A stretch of DNA of 53,797 nucleotides, from the NCBI GenBank assembly GCA_002689995.1, contig NZIV01000078.1, positions 1,078 through 54,874 on the forward strand, given 5' to 3'. The translations under genes were made by a program, and so were the position numbers. Shown in pieces: positions 10,228-19,518 of this stretch. Positions within the stretch are counted from its first letter, which is position 1, and each line of letters opens with the position of its first letter. The DNA comes from Fidelibacterota bacterium (GTDB lineage: Bacteria; Fidelibacterota; Marinisomatia; SCGC-AAA003-L08; GCA-2689995). The notes beneath the pieces are model-generated. The model made no database searches. It saw nothing but the letters and a program-made list of their open reading frames with translations, and was not told the origin of the DNA.

Positions 10228-11106
10228 TTAATTTGATTCAACTTCCAAAAGCAATTCATAAATACGCTCAAAGTCTTCATGTGAAAAATAATCAATTATT
10301 ATTTGCCCTTTACCTTGACTAGGCTTACCCTTATGCCTAAGAGTAACCTTTGTACTAAGCTTAGAGCATAAATCTGATTCGTATTTAGTGCTTAAATTTG
10401 ACTTTACCAGATTTGATTTTTTACTGGATATTACTTTTTTTGCTTTTCTTAATTTACTAACATACTCCTCAGTTTTCTTGACACTTAAGTTATCTCTGGT
10501 AATTTTTTGAAATATTCCAATCATTTGCGCTGAAGTTGCTAATCCAGCCAGTAGCTCTGCATGTTTTTTGGAAATCAATCCTTCTTTCAGCGCTGTGCGA
10601 ATTTCTAATGGTAATTTTAGTAAACGCATCCTATTAGATATAACAGGACGACTCTTACCAATTCTCTTTGAAACATCCTCCTGCGTCATATTGTATTTTT
10701 CAATTAAAAGCAAGTATCCCTCTGCTTCTTCAATTGGATTCAAGTCCTGTCTTTGAATATTTTCAATAAGCGCCATTTCTAACAGGTCTTCATCTTTATC
10801 AATATCCAAAATATATGCTGGAATTTTTTTTAAACCTATTATTTTAGATGCACGAAAACGTCTTTCTCCTGCAACTAATTCAAATTTACCACCAGATAAT
10901 TCCCGAACCGCTACAGGCTGGAGGATTCCTTTTTCACGAATCGAATTAGTTAAATCTTCTAAGCCAGATTCATCGAATATTTGTCGTGGTTGATGTCTAT
11001 TTGGAACAATAAGATTTATATCGATTCCATCCTCCATTGCATTTTCGGCAACTATAGATTGGGACTTAATTAAAGCCTGTAGTCCTTTGCCAAGAGACTT
11101 ACTCAT
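10228..11106 (-). CDS. parB: Chromosome partitioning protein ParB
   Basis: A 292-residue ParB. The N-terminal ParB/Srx (CTPase) domain includes the LVAGERRFRASKI motif (near residues 76-88) and ENIQRQDLNPIEEAEGY (about 113-129). The central helix-turn-helix (VSKRIGKSRPVISNRMRLLK) would bind parS. The C-terminal dimerisation domain ends in YFSHEDFERIYELL. It overlaps the parA stop by 8 bp. I found no convincing parS palindrome in the window by eye. Confidence 0.96.
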   Translation of the reverse strand: MSKSLGKGLQALIKSQSIVAENAMEDGIDINLIVPNRHQPRQIFDESGLEDLTNSIREKGILQPVAVRELSGGKFELVAGERRFRASKIIGLKKIPAYILDIDKDEDLLEMALIENIQRQDLNPIEEAEGYLLLIEKYNMTQEDVSKRIGKSRPVISNRMRLLKLPLEIRTALKEGLISKKHAELLAGLATSAQMIGIFQKITRDNLSVKKTEEYVSKLRKAKKVISSKKSNLVKSNLSTKYESDLCSKLSTKVTLRHKGKPSQGKGQIIIDYFSHEDFERIYELLLEVESN

Positions 11107-11875
11107 TTCTAGCTAAAACCTCCGTCGCTAAATTCATATAGTTTTGTGCTCCGTTACAAGATGCATCATATAATAAAATAGGCTTGCCATGACTCGGAGC
11201 TTCGCCTAGACGTACATTTCTCTTGATATATGTATCGTAAACTTTATCTCCAAAATAATCTTTAACCTCTTGAACTACCTGTTTAGATAAATTTAACCGA
11301 TTATCATACATCGTAATTAATATTCCTTCAATATCTAGCTCTTTATTTAAATGCTTTTGTACTAAATGAATCGTATTCAATAACTGGGAGAGACCTTCTA
11401 AAGCATAGTACTCACACTGAATTGGAATCAATATTGAATTAGCTGCAGTTAATACATTTACTGTTAATAATCCTAGCGATGGTGGACTATCTATCAAAAT
11501 ATACTTATAGTCATTGGCAACTTCTTTAATAGCACTTCTTAGCATTGCTTCTCTAGAAAACATATTAACTAATTCTATCTCTGCACCAACTAACTGAGGG
11601 CTTGAAGGCAAAACTTTGAGGCAATCTAGCTTCGTATCTACAATACAGTTCTTTATAGATTTTTGTCCTATCAATACATCGTATACAGAATTTTCATATG
11701 ACCCAGGATCAACACCAATCCCAGTTGTTGCATTAGCCTGAGGATCCATATCTATAAGTAGAATAGGAACTTCTGTTACTGCTAAGTACGCAGCAAGATT
11801 AACTGTTGTTGTCGTTTTGCCAACACCACCTTTTTGGTTAGCTATCGCTATCGTTTTACCTGAATATTTACCCAT
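11099..11875 (-). CDS. parA: Chromosome partitioning ATPase ParA/Soj
   Basis: A 258-residue ParA/Soj ATPase that drives segregation of ParB-parS complexes on the nucleoid. The deviant Walker A motif QKGGVGKTTTTVNLA is at residues 14-28. PILLIDMDPQANATTG (A-prime) and YILIDSPPSLGLLTVN (Walker B) follow. Length is typical of chromosomal Soj proteins. It overlaps parB by 8 bp. A parAB pair within 8 kb of dnaA supports an origin-proximal location. Confidence 0.96.
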   Translation of the reverse strand: MGKYSGKTIAIANQKGGVGKTTTTVNLAAYLAVTEVPILLIDMDPQANATTGIGVDPGSYENSVYDVLIGQKSIKNCIVDTKLDCLKVLPSSPQLVGAEIELVNMFSREAMLRSAIKEVANDYKYILIDSPPSLGLLTVNVLTAANSILIPIQCEYYALEGLSQLLNTIHLVQKHLNKELDIEGILITMYDNRLNLSKQVVQEVKDYFGDKVYDTYIKRNVRLGEAPSHGKPILLYDASCNGAQNYMNLATEVLARNE

Positions 11876-11928
11876 AAGTACAACGAAATTTACCTAATAG
11901 AAATATCCTGTTCAAAGATTATAAATTA

Positions 11929-13299
11929 TTAAATTTCGATTGCAACAAATCGAGAAGCACCGCTTCGCTTTATAAGTAACAAAATTGAGTCACCTTTTTG
12001 ATATTGCTTTATTAAAGAGCGATAATCGTTAATTGAGGTAACTTTTTTTCTACCAACTTTTGTAATCACGTCTCCAGGCTGGATATTATCAGATGAAGGA
12101 GAATCTTTTTTAACATTCTTCACAACAACACCATTTGCTTCATCTATATTGTTCTTTTTTGCAAAAGCAGAATTCAAGTCTTCAACTACTAAGCCTAACA
12201 CATCATAAAAAGAATTTCCAAATTTATAAACTTCAGCTAAATCTTTTTCAGAAGGTCTTTCACCTAGCGAAACATTTAAAAATATCTTTTCACTTGCTCT
12301 TAAAATTTCAAATTCAGCCTTACTATTTGGCCTCAGATTAGAAACTAAATTTTTTAACTGAGAAGAATTTGAAATTTCTTTTCCATTTATAGAAATAACA
12401 ATATCCTGATCTTTAATACCTGCATCTTCTGCAGGACTATTTTTTAAAACTTGAGAAATTATTGCTCCATCTAAAATATCTAGATTTAAAGCTTTTGCCA
12501 TATTTTCATCAATATCTTGGATAGAAACACCAAGCCATCCACGTGTTACCGAACCTGTTGAAATTAAATCTTCAATAACCCTCATAGCCTGATTAATAGG
12601 TATTGCAAAACCAATACCTGCATTTGAATTAGACATACCATCCGTTGCAATTGCAGTATTAATACCAATAAGTTCTCCATAGAGATTATATAATGCACCT
12701 CCTGAATTACCCGGATTTATTGCAGCATCATGCTGAATAAAATCTTCATAATTCAACCTGGAAATTACATCATTCCGCCCTCTTGCGCTTACAATCCCTT
12801 TTGTTACTGTATGATTTAAATGAAGTCCAAAAGGACTTCCAATAGCCATTACCCATTCTCCGACGCTCAAGTCATCAGAGTCTCCAACTTCTGCTTCTAT
12901 TAAATCATTTGCTTCAATCTGAATTATTGCTACATCAGACAATGGATCTGTACCTATAATCTTTGCTTGAATCTCTCTTTTATCTAACAATTTAACTCTA
13001 ACCTCATCCGCATTCTCAATAACATGATTATTCGTTAAAATATATCCTTTATCAGCATTAATAATCACACCAGATCCTAATGCCTGACCCTTTTGTTCAA
13101 ATTCTGGATAATCTTGTCCGTAAGGTGAAAAAAAGAATGGATGAACTTTTTGTTTGACCGACTTTTCAGAAATAATAGAAACTACAGACGGCTTACCTAT
13201 ATCAGCAACAGAAGTAAATAGCCTGTTGAGATTACTTGCAAAATCATTTGAAAAGACAAAAATAATAGTAATAAATGTTATAAAAATTATTTTTTTCAT
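11929..13299 (-). CDS. htrA: Periplasmic HtrA/Deg serine protease
   Basis: A 456-residue Deg-family protease/chaperone with a signal peptide (about residues 1-21). The trypsin-like domain has the catalytic triad: His in ILTNNHVIENADEV, Asp in DPLSDVAIIQIE and Ser in NPGNSGGALYN. Two PDZ domains follow, one beginning GWLGVSIQDID (about residue 254) and the other about 365-456 with GVVVKNVKKDSPS. It degrades or refolds damaged envelope proteins. It is separated by 53 bp from parA and diverges from the SDR gene across a 121-bp gap that must contain both promoters. Confidence 0.93.
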   Translation of the reverse strand: MKKIIFITFITIIFVFSNDFASNLNRLFTSVADIGKPSVVSIISEKSVKQKVHPFFFSPYGQDYPEFEQKGQALGSGVIINADKGYILTNNHVIENADEVRVKLLDKREIQAKIIGTDPLSDVAIIQIEANDLIEAEVGDSDDLSVGEWVMAIGSPFGLHLNHTVTKGIVSARGRNDVISRLNYEDFIQHDAAINPGNSGGALYNLYGELIGINTAIATDGMSNSNAGIGFAIPINQAMRVIEDLISTGSVTRGWLGVSIQDIDENMAKALNLDILDGAIISQVLKNSPAEDAGIKDQDIVISINGKEISNSSQLKNLVSNLRPNSKAEFEILRASEKIFLNVSLGERPSEKDLAEVYKFGNSFYDVLGLVVEDLNSAFAKKNNIDEANGVVVKNVKKDSPSSDNIQPGDVITKVGRKKVTSINDYRSLIKQYQKGDSILLLIKRSGASRFVAIEI

Positions 13300-13420
13300 T
13301 ATATTTCCTTTTTAATTTTATAGAATATAAAAATTCTATGCTAATTAATTTTATAAGTTCCTTAAAATCAAAATTAATTATTTTAGTACAATATTTTTAA
13401 TCAATATTAGAAAAAGTAAA

Positions 13421-14281
13421 ATGAAAAATATTTTAATAACTGGCGTGTCTACAGGAATTGGCAAAACTACAGCAGAATATCTTTTAAAAAGTGGCTATCG
13501 AGTATTTGGAAGTATCCGAAAAGTTGAAGATGCAAAAAATTTAATTAAAGATTTTTCAAAAAACTTCATTCCGTTAAAATTTGATATAACAGATGAAGTA
13601 GCAATTATAAGATCTGTCGAAATTGTAAAAAAAACATTAAATGGTGAATATTTAGATTTTTTAATAAATAATGCAGGTGCAGTAATAGGTGGACCATCGA
13701 TTTTGCTTGAAACACAGGATTTCAGAAATCAATTTGAAATAAATCTATTTAGTGTTGTATCCATTACAAATGCTTTTATAAAGTTGCTCGGTGCAGAATT
13801 AAATAATCCCCATGAAGGTAAAATTATTAATATAAGTTCTGTTAGTGGAAAAAGAGCCTTCCCATTTTTAGCACCATATGCCGCTTCAAAATTTGCACTA
13901 GAAGGCTATTCGGATGCACTAAGAAGAGAGCTTCAAATTTATGGTATAGATGTGATTTTAATTGAACCAGGTCCTGTAAAAACTGCAATTTGGAATAAAG
14001 TTCATGAAAAAGATAATAATTCATTTGAAGGTAGCGACTATGATATAATGTTGAAAAAATTTTCTAAAATTATAATGAAAAATGAGGCCGAAGGAATTAA
14101 TGCAGAAGTTGTTTCAAAACTAATTTATAAAATAATAAACAGTAAGTATCCCAGAACGAGATATTTAATTACAAAAAATAAATTTAAAAATCACTTATTA
14201 ATTAAAATAATACCAGAAAGATGGCTTGACAAGTTAATAGGAAAAAAACTAGGGTTATTAAAAAAATTTAACTTTCTATAA
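13421..14281 (+). CDS. Short-chain dehydrogenase/reductase
   Basis: A 286-residue classical SDR. The Rossmann nucleotide site is ITGVSTGIGKTTAEYL at the N-terminus. NNAG (near residue 87) follows, then the catalytic Ser in INISSVSGKRA and the YAASK pair (Tyr/Lys near 153-157). The C-terminal about 50 residues are basic and hydrophobic, as in retinol-dehydrogenase-like members that touch membranes. The substrate cannot be told. Its 3' end overlaps the purA 3' end by 14 bp on the opposite strand. Confidence 0.88.
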   Translation: MKNILITGVSTGIGKTTAEYLLKSGYRVFGSIRKVEDAKNLIKDFSKNFIPLKFDITDEVAIIRSVEIVKKTLNGEYLDFLINNAGAVIGGPSILLETQDFRNQFEINLFSVVSITNAFIKLLGAELNNPHEGKIINISSVSGKRAFPFLAPYAASKFALEGYSDALRRELQIYGIDVILIEPGPVKTAIWNKVHEKDNNSFEGSDYDIMLKKFSKIIMKNEAEGINAEVVSKLIYKIINSKYPRTRYLITKNKFKNHLLIKIIPERWLDKLIGKKLGLLKKFNFL

Positions 14282-15536
14282 TTTGGTCTCTCGCCGGACC
14301 AGTAGATATAAGCTTAATCGGCACACCAAGACTCTCTTCTAAAAATCTTATATACTCTTTTACTTTTCCCGGAAGATTTTCTGAATGGTGGAATCCAACA
14401 GTTGACGTTCGCCAGCCTGGGAATTCAGTATAGATTGGCTCAACTTCTTGTAAATTACACATACTAGAGGAATAGCCAGACTGTATTTTACCATTTATCA
14501 TATATCCTGTGCATATTTTAATCTTTTCAAATTTATCCAAAACATCTAACTTTGTCAGTGCAATCTCAGTCAAACCATTCACCTGAACACTAAACTTAGC
14601 AGCTGGTAAATCAAACCATCCGCACCGCCTTGGTCTACCAGTAGTAGCACCAAATTCTTTACCAATTTTTCTTAATAGCTCTCCAGATTCATCCTGGAGT
14701 TCAGTTGGAAATGGACCTTCGCCTACTCTCGTACAATAGACTTTAAATATACCTATATGACGACTGATTCTATGAAGTGGTAATCCTAATCCAGTAGATA
14801 TTCCACCAGTTGATGGACTCGAAGAAGTAACATAAGGATATGTTCCATGATCAATATCTAGTAAAGTACCCTGAGCACCTTCGATCAAAATTTTTTGAGA
14901 ATTATCTAAGTGAGATTGAATAATTTCATAAACATCAGAAACATATATAGATATCTTTTCAGATATCTTTAAATAGCTCTCTATTTTTTCTTCTAATTCT
15001 AATTTTAAAGCTAGAGGAATTTCAAAATTTTCAATAGCGGATTCTAAACGATTATATAACTTAATTCTTAATATTTCTAAATTCAATAAGTCTATCCCTC
15101 TTATACCTCGTCTATTAAATTTATCAACATAAGTTGGTCCAATACCTTTTCCAGTAGTTCCTATTGGATTTTTTAATTTGCCTTCGCTATGAATATCTAT
15201 TGCTTTATGAATCGGTGTTACTATGTGGGCGTTATGAGATAAAATCAGCCTATTATCTATAGAAATATTTTTTTTAGAAACTTGTCTAATTTCTTCATAC
15301 AGACCTTCAGGATCTACAACCATTCCATTACCTAAGATACAAACACAGTTATCTCGTAAAATACCAGAAGGAATTTGATGAAGAACAATCTTTCCTTCCT
15401 CAGTATAAACTGTATGACCTGCATTTGCACCACCCTGATAACGAGCAACTAACTCAACATCTGAACTCAAAACATCTACAATTTTTCCTTTACCTTCATC
15501 GCCCCATTGGCCACCAACAACTGAGATTACGCTCAT
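14268..15536 (-). CDS. purA: Adenylosuccinate synthetase
   Basis: A 422-residue PurA, which joins IMP and aspartate using GTP in the first committed step to AMP. The N-terminal GGQWGDEGKGKIVD motif, GANAGHTV, the IGTTGKGIGPTYVDK segment and GARGQ-like GAQGTLLDIDHGTYPYVTS are intact. The GTP-binding C-terminal KLDVLD is also visible. Length is normal (about 425). It lies 69 bp downstream of secF and overlaps the convergent SDR gene by 14 bp. Confidence 0.97.
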   Translation of the reverse strand: MSVISVVGGQWGDEGKGKIVDVLSSDVELVARYQGGANAGHTVYTEEGKIVLHQIPSGILRDNCVCILGNGMVVDPEGLYEEIRQVSKKNISIDNRLILSHNAHIVTPIHKAIDIHSEGKLKNPIGTTGKGIGPTYVDKFNRRGIRGIDLLNLEILRIKLYNRLESAIENFEIPLALKLELEEKIESYLKISEKISIYVSDVYEIIQSHLDNSQKILIEGAQGTLLDIDHGTYPYVTSSSPSTGGISTGLGLPLHRISRHIGIFKVYCTRVGEGPFPTELQDESGELLRKIGKEFGATTGRPRRCGWFDLPAAKFSVQVNGLTEIALTKLDVLDKFEKIKICTGYMINGKIQSGYSSSMCNLQEVEPIYTEFPGWRTSTVGFHHSENLPGKVKEYIRFLEESLGVPIKLISTGPARDQIIES

Positions 15537-15605
15537 CTTTTCTCCAAAAAAAAGAAACTTTGGTTATTAAATTGTTTCATATTTATTTGATTTATTTTTA
15601 GAATT

Positions 15606-16499
15606 CTAATTTTCTACTAATTTTTGATTATGTTTATTTTCTAAATGCACCATTACTGGTGCAGCAACAAACAGAGATGAGTATGTACCAACTAAGACAC
15701 CTGCTGTTAACGCAAAAGCAAAATTATTAATTACCTCTCCACCAAATAATAGTAATACTACAACTACAACTAATGTAGTCACCGAAGTAATAACAGTCCT
15801 TGATAATGTTTCATTTAAAGAAAGATTTACTACACTCTCTAGCTTTTCTTTACTATACTGATGGATATTCTCTCTAATTCTGTCAAAAACAACAATTGTA
15901 TCATTTAGAGAGTAGCCAACAATTGTTAATAGTGCAGCAATTATAGATAGGTCAACTTCTTTATTGAGGATTGAAAATATCCCTACAGTAATAAATACGT
16001 CATGAAGTAAGGCTACAACACTTCCTAAAGCATAATAACGATCAAATCTAAACCAGATGTATATCATGATTCCAATTAGCGCTAGAGTAATAGCATAAAT
16101 AGCATCTTTTTTTAATTCTTTACCAATTTTAGGATGTACCATTTCAACTTTTCTAATTTCATATTCCATACCAAAAAAAGCGGAATTCAATTTACTATTT
16201 GCCTCTTCAATATTCTCCAATAAGCTGGTTTTAATAAGTAATTCTCTATTATTACCAAACTCTATTACTTCAGCACCTTCAAATCCATTACCTTCTAATT
16301 TCGATCTAATTTGTGAAATCTCAGGTACTTCATTAAACTGAACTTGAAAAACAGTTCCATGTGTAAAGTCAATTGATAAATGAGGGCCTCCTTTAATAAT
16401 CAAAGAGGTCAATCCACCTAATATTAAAATTAATGATAAAATCATACCGATTGATTTTTTTGCTAAAAAATCAAAATTTGTTTTTCTTATTAGTCTCAT
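15606..16499 (-). CDS. secF: Protein translocase subunit SecF
   Basis: A 297-residue SecF with six predicted membrane helices. The N-terminal helix is followed by a periplasmic P1-like domain containing LSIDFTHGTVFQVQF. The conserved GYSLNDTIVVFDRIRENI motif lies in the helix 4/5 region (about residues 190-210). SecDF uses the proton gradient to pull exported proteins through SecYEG. It starts 8 bp after secD and forms a two-gene unit with it. Confidence 0.96.
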   Translation of the reverse strand: MRLIRKTNFDFLAKKSIGMILSLILILGGLTSLIIKGGPHLSIDFTHGTVFQVQFNEVPEISQIRSKLEGNGFEGAEVIEFGNNRELLIKTSLLENIEEANSKLNSAFFGMEYEIRKVEMVHPKIGKELKKDAIYAITLALIGIMIYIWFRFDRYYALGSVVALLHDVFITVGIFSILNKEVDLSIIAALLTIVGYSLNDTIVVFDRIRENIHQYSKEKLESVVNLSLNETLSRTVITSVTTLVVVVVLLLFGGEVINNFAFALTAGVLVGTYSSLFVAAPVMVHLENKHNQKLVEN

Positions 16500-16507
16500 A
16501 ATCCTAC

Positions 16508-18424
16508 TTAAATATAAAGTTTAGTTAAAGGTTTTTTTGAACCTAATAACATTAATATAGTTCGAGTTACAAATATAGATGTAAACATTGAACATAAAAT
16601 TCCAATACTTAATGTAATGGCAAATCCCTTTATTGGCCCAGTTCCTATACCCCACAATACTGATGCAGCAATTAAAGTTGTAACATTTGCATCTAAAATT
16701 GTTATAAATGCTCGCTCATAACCGGAAGAAATCGCTGCCATAGCTGTTTTCCCAGCGTCTAATTCTTCTCGAACTCTTTCAAAAATAATAACATTTGCAT
16801 CTACAGCCATGCCAATTGTTAAAATTAATCCTGCAATTCCTGGAAGAGTTAATGTTGCACCTAGAGAAGATAGTAATCCTATAATTAAACCAATGTTTAA
16901 AAGAACAGCAATATTTGCAAGAATACCAAATCCTGTATATATTAAAATCATAAAGATAATAATTATACCAAATCCATAAGCAAGTGCTTTTATACCTGAA
17001 TCAATAGAATCCCTACCTAGAGAAGGCCCAACAGTTCTTTCCTCTACAATATGAACAGGAGCTGGTAATGAACCTGCCTGAAGTACATTGGAAATATCTT
17101 TTGCTTCTGCAATATCATCCAATCCGCTAATTTGAGTCTGCCCCCCAGGGATTCTATCTCTAATTACAGGAGCCATATATACTTTACCATCAAGAACAAT
17201 AGCAACATTACGACCAATATTTGCTCCTGTAGTTCTACTCCAAATTCTTGCGCCTTCTGTGTTCATTGATAAGTTAACAACTGCTTGTCCGGAATTTTCT
17301 GTCCCAGAAGTACCAAAATTAGGAATCGCATTATCTACAACACCACCTGTTAGCCAAGGAGTTGATTTTACTAAATATAAATTCCTTAAATTTACGGTTG
17401 AAACCTCGGTTGGTATCTCTAAAGTTTTCGCTGACCATACAAATTTCGACTGCCTTGGCATTATATTTTTAACACTTTCCATTGACAAAATTTGCTTAAC
17501 TTTATTAACTTCAGACTCAATAACAGCTACTCCTCCCGGCGTTGGCTGCAAATAACCGGAAAATGGATTTGTCATCAAAACTTCATCGGGTGTTGTAAAC
17601 TCTTCAGCAGAATCTGTTTCACCTACTAATGCTTGGGAAAAAATATCATCACTTTGAGAAAATACATCCGTTGAATCATTTACTGTATTTTGATCGGGAC
17701 TATTCTTAGAATTATTATTTTCTAAGCCGGAATTTTTATCAGTAACTTCTAACAATTTTTTATCAATTAATTCAGCTATAGAACCAAATTCCTCACTTGT
17801 TCGTACGAGATTAAACTCTAATAAGGCCGTACTTCGAATTAAATTCCTAGCCCTTTCAGGATCTTTGACGCCTGCCAACTCAACTATAATTCTATTGTGC
17901 CCAGACCTCTGAATTACGGGTTCTGAAACCCCAAATTCATCTACTCTATTTCTAATTATCTCTAAAGCGCTACCAACTGCTTGGTCGCCTCTATTTCTTA
18001 ACTCTTCAATCACGGATGCATCGTCAGAAGTAGTCCCAAGCTTATGGTAATAACGAATTAGCCTAAATGAGTTTTCTTGAGCTTTCTCTTCTAAGATGTC
18101 AAAAAAAGAAGCTTCTTCTTTTGAAGAGATATCCGCACAATCTTGAATAAATTCTCTCAGTTCTTCTGATTGTTTATCTGCAACATTTAATGCTAGTGTA
18201 TCCATATCAACTTCTAATACTACGTGCATACCACCTTGCAAGTCCAATCCTAAATTAATTGCACGACTTTTCAGTTCTTTATATTTTAAGGGGTTATCAA
18301 CTGATAGATTCGCCCTTTCTTTCTCTTCAAGGTTATAATATTGAATTGTTGGATAAAGTTTTAAAATAGCAAAAGTCAAAACTAATGTGATTGCAATCCA
18401 TCGAAATGTTATTTTTTTAAGCAT
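16508..18424 (-). CDS. secD: Protein translocase subunit SecD
   Basis: A 638-residue SecD. After the first membrane helix the NLGLDLQGGMHVVLEVD motif starts the periplasmic region, which includes RNRVDEFGVSEPVIQ and RIIVELAGVKDPERAR. The membrane core has LTIGMAVDANVIIFERVREE, the conserved D-x-N/FER motif. It is longer than compact SecD proteins because of a low-complexity acidic/Ser insert (about residues 225-285, rich in N, S, D). That insert is the only unusual feature. Confidence 0.96.
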   Translation of the reverse strand: MLKKITFRWIAITLVLTFAILKLYPTIQYYNLEEKERANLSVDNPLKYKELKSRAINLGLDLQGGMHVVLEVDMDTLALNVADKQSEELREFIQDCADISSKEEASFFDILEEKAQENSFRLIRYYHKLGTTSDDASVIEELRNRGDQAVGSALEIIRNRVDEFGVSEPVIQRSGHNRIIVELAGVKDPERARNLIRSTALLEFNLVRTSEEFGSIAELIDKKLLEVTDKNSGLENNNSKNSPDQNTVNDSTDVFSQSDDIFSQALVGETDSAEEFTTPDEVLMTNPFSGYLQPTPGGVAVIESEVNKVKQILSMESVKNIMPRQSKFVWSAKTLEIPTEVSTVNLRNLYLVKSTPWLTGGVVDNAIPNFGTSGTENSGQAVVNLSMNTEGARIWSRTTGANIGRNVAIVLDGKVYMAPVIRDRIPGGQTQISGLDDIAEAKDISNVLQAGSLPAPVHIVEERTVGPSLGRDSIDSGIKALAYGFGIIIIFMILIYTGFGILANIAVLLNIGLIIGLLSSLGATLTLPGIAGLILTIGMAVDANVIIFERVREELDAGKTAMAAISSGYERAFITILDANVTTLIAASVLWGIGTGPIKGFAITLSIGILCSMFTSIFVTRTILMLLGSKKPLTKLYI

Positions 18425-18547
18425 TCAATTCTCTTATAATTTTTATTAAATTTTTAAATATAAATTGGATTTACAGCTTACACCAAAACGTAGAAAGTTA
18501 AGGATTATATAGATTTAGGTTCAAAACTTAGTTTAATCTATTCATAT

Positions 18548-19291
18548 TTATTTACTAATTGCTATCCTAGGATTATCTGTAAACACACCATTTATATTGA
18601 ATTTTTCCATATCTTTCCAATCTTTGACAGAGTTAACGGTAAATACATAGATATACATCCTTTTTAATTTTGCCCACCCAACAATCTCTGCATCAATAAA
18701 ATTTTTATCTATGTGGAAACCATTAGGCTTAGCTATAAAGTATGATAATTTATAAAATTTTTGAATGAAAGGAACTTCAGATTTACTCCAAATTAAAGAT
18801 GTGAATAAATTGGGGTTGATCTTTTTTATTTCCCTAATAATAAATGGATTAAAACTTGAAACTATACAATTATCTTCAAAATTATTTTCAACAATTATAC
18901 TATTCACTATTTCAACAATTTTTGTCGAAAGAATCCCAGTGGATTTAATTTCGATGTTTAAGATTATATCATAATGCTTCAGAAGTTGAATTATATCAAT
19001 CAATAATGGTATTTTCTGAAATCCATACACATCACTCCAATTATGACTAATATCTATATTTTTAATCTCATTATAGTTTAAATCAATAATTTTATCACAT
19101 CTTCCACCAAGCCTTTCTAAATCATAATCATGAAATACAACTACCTGCCCATCATTTGTCAACAAAACGTCTAATTCAATGGAGTTAACCCCCATCTCTA
19201 TTGCTTTCTTAAATGACACAACTGTATTTTCTGGTGCAAAATGTGGGGCGCCTCTATGACCAAAAATTAAAAACTTATCACTTCTGTACAT
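18548..19291 (-). CDS. Glycerophosphodiester phosphodiesterase
   Basis: A 247-residue GDPD-family TIM barrel that hydrolyses glycerophosphodiesters to glycerol-3-phosphate and an alcohol. Catalytic HRGA at the N-terminus is followed by PENTVVSFKKAIEMG and SIELDVLLTNDG (metal-binding Glu/Asp), then VFHDYDLERL. The later EIKS segment supplies another metal ligand. There is no signal peptide, so a cytoplasmic enzyme is expected. Divergent from dnaA across a 227-bp gap. Confidence 0.92.
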   Translation of the reverse strand: MYRSDKFLIFGHRGAPHFAPENTVVSFKKAIEMGVNSIELDVLLTNDGQVVVFHDYDLERLGGRCDKIIDLNYNEIKNIDISHNWSDVYGFQKIPLLIDIIQLLKHYDIILNIEIKSTGILSTKIVEIVNSIIVENNFEDNCIVSSFNPFIIREIKKINPNLFTSLIWSKSEVPFIQKFYKLSYFIAKPNGFHIDKNFIDAEIVGWAKLKRMYIYVFTVNSVKDWKDMEKFNINGVFTDNPRIAISK

Positions 19292-19422
19292 AAATTAAAC
19301 CATCTATTTATAATAAATATTTACATTTAAAGTTATAAATTGATTATATATTGCCTTTACAAAAAATTCTTAAATTAATATTTTTATTAATGATAAAATT
19401 GGTTTTAAAATAAATCAATAAG

Positions 19423-19443
19423 TTCTACAAACTAAGTGTAGAA
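19423..19443. repeat. Inverted repeat upstream of dnaA
   Basis: TTCTACA and TGTAGAA form a perfect 7-bp inverted repeat separated by 7 bases, about 75 bp upstream of the dnaA start codon. It may be a regulator-binding dyad or a DnaA/origin element. Function is not known. Confidence 0.5.
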
Positions 19444-19468
19444 TTTTATCTTAATTATAAACATTTTT

Positions 19469-19489
19469 ATGTTAATAAGATGTTAATAA
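19469..19489. repeat. Tandem ATGTTAATAA repeat upstream of dnaA
   Basis: The 10-mer ATGTTAATAA occurs twice in tandem with one G between copies, about 30 bp upstream of the dnaA start. Each copy differs from the inverse DnaA box TGTGGATAA at two positions. It could be degenerate DnaA boxes or part of an unwinding element; chance is possible in AT-rich DNA. Confidence 0.4.
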
Positions 19490-19518
19490 ACTAATATTTT
19501 TTTATAGGATTTTTATAT

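Larger units (their letters stand above)
19292..19518. other. Candidate replication origin / dnaA promoter region
   Basis: This 227-bp, extremely AT-rich intergenic region separates gdpD (minus) from dnaA (plus). Gene polarity switches here: nearly everything to the left is minus strand and everything to 28498 is plus. It contains a 7-bp inverted repeat TTCTACA/TGTAGAA (19423-19443) and a tandem 11-mer ATGTTAATAA (19469-19489). No perfect TTATCCACA box was found, so origin status is inference. The dnaA promoter must also lie here. Confidence 0.45.
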
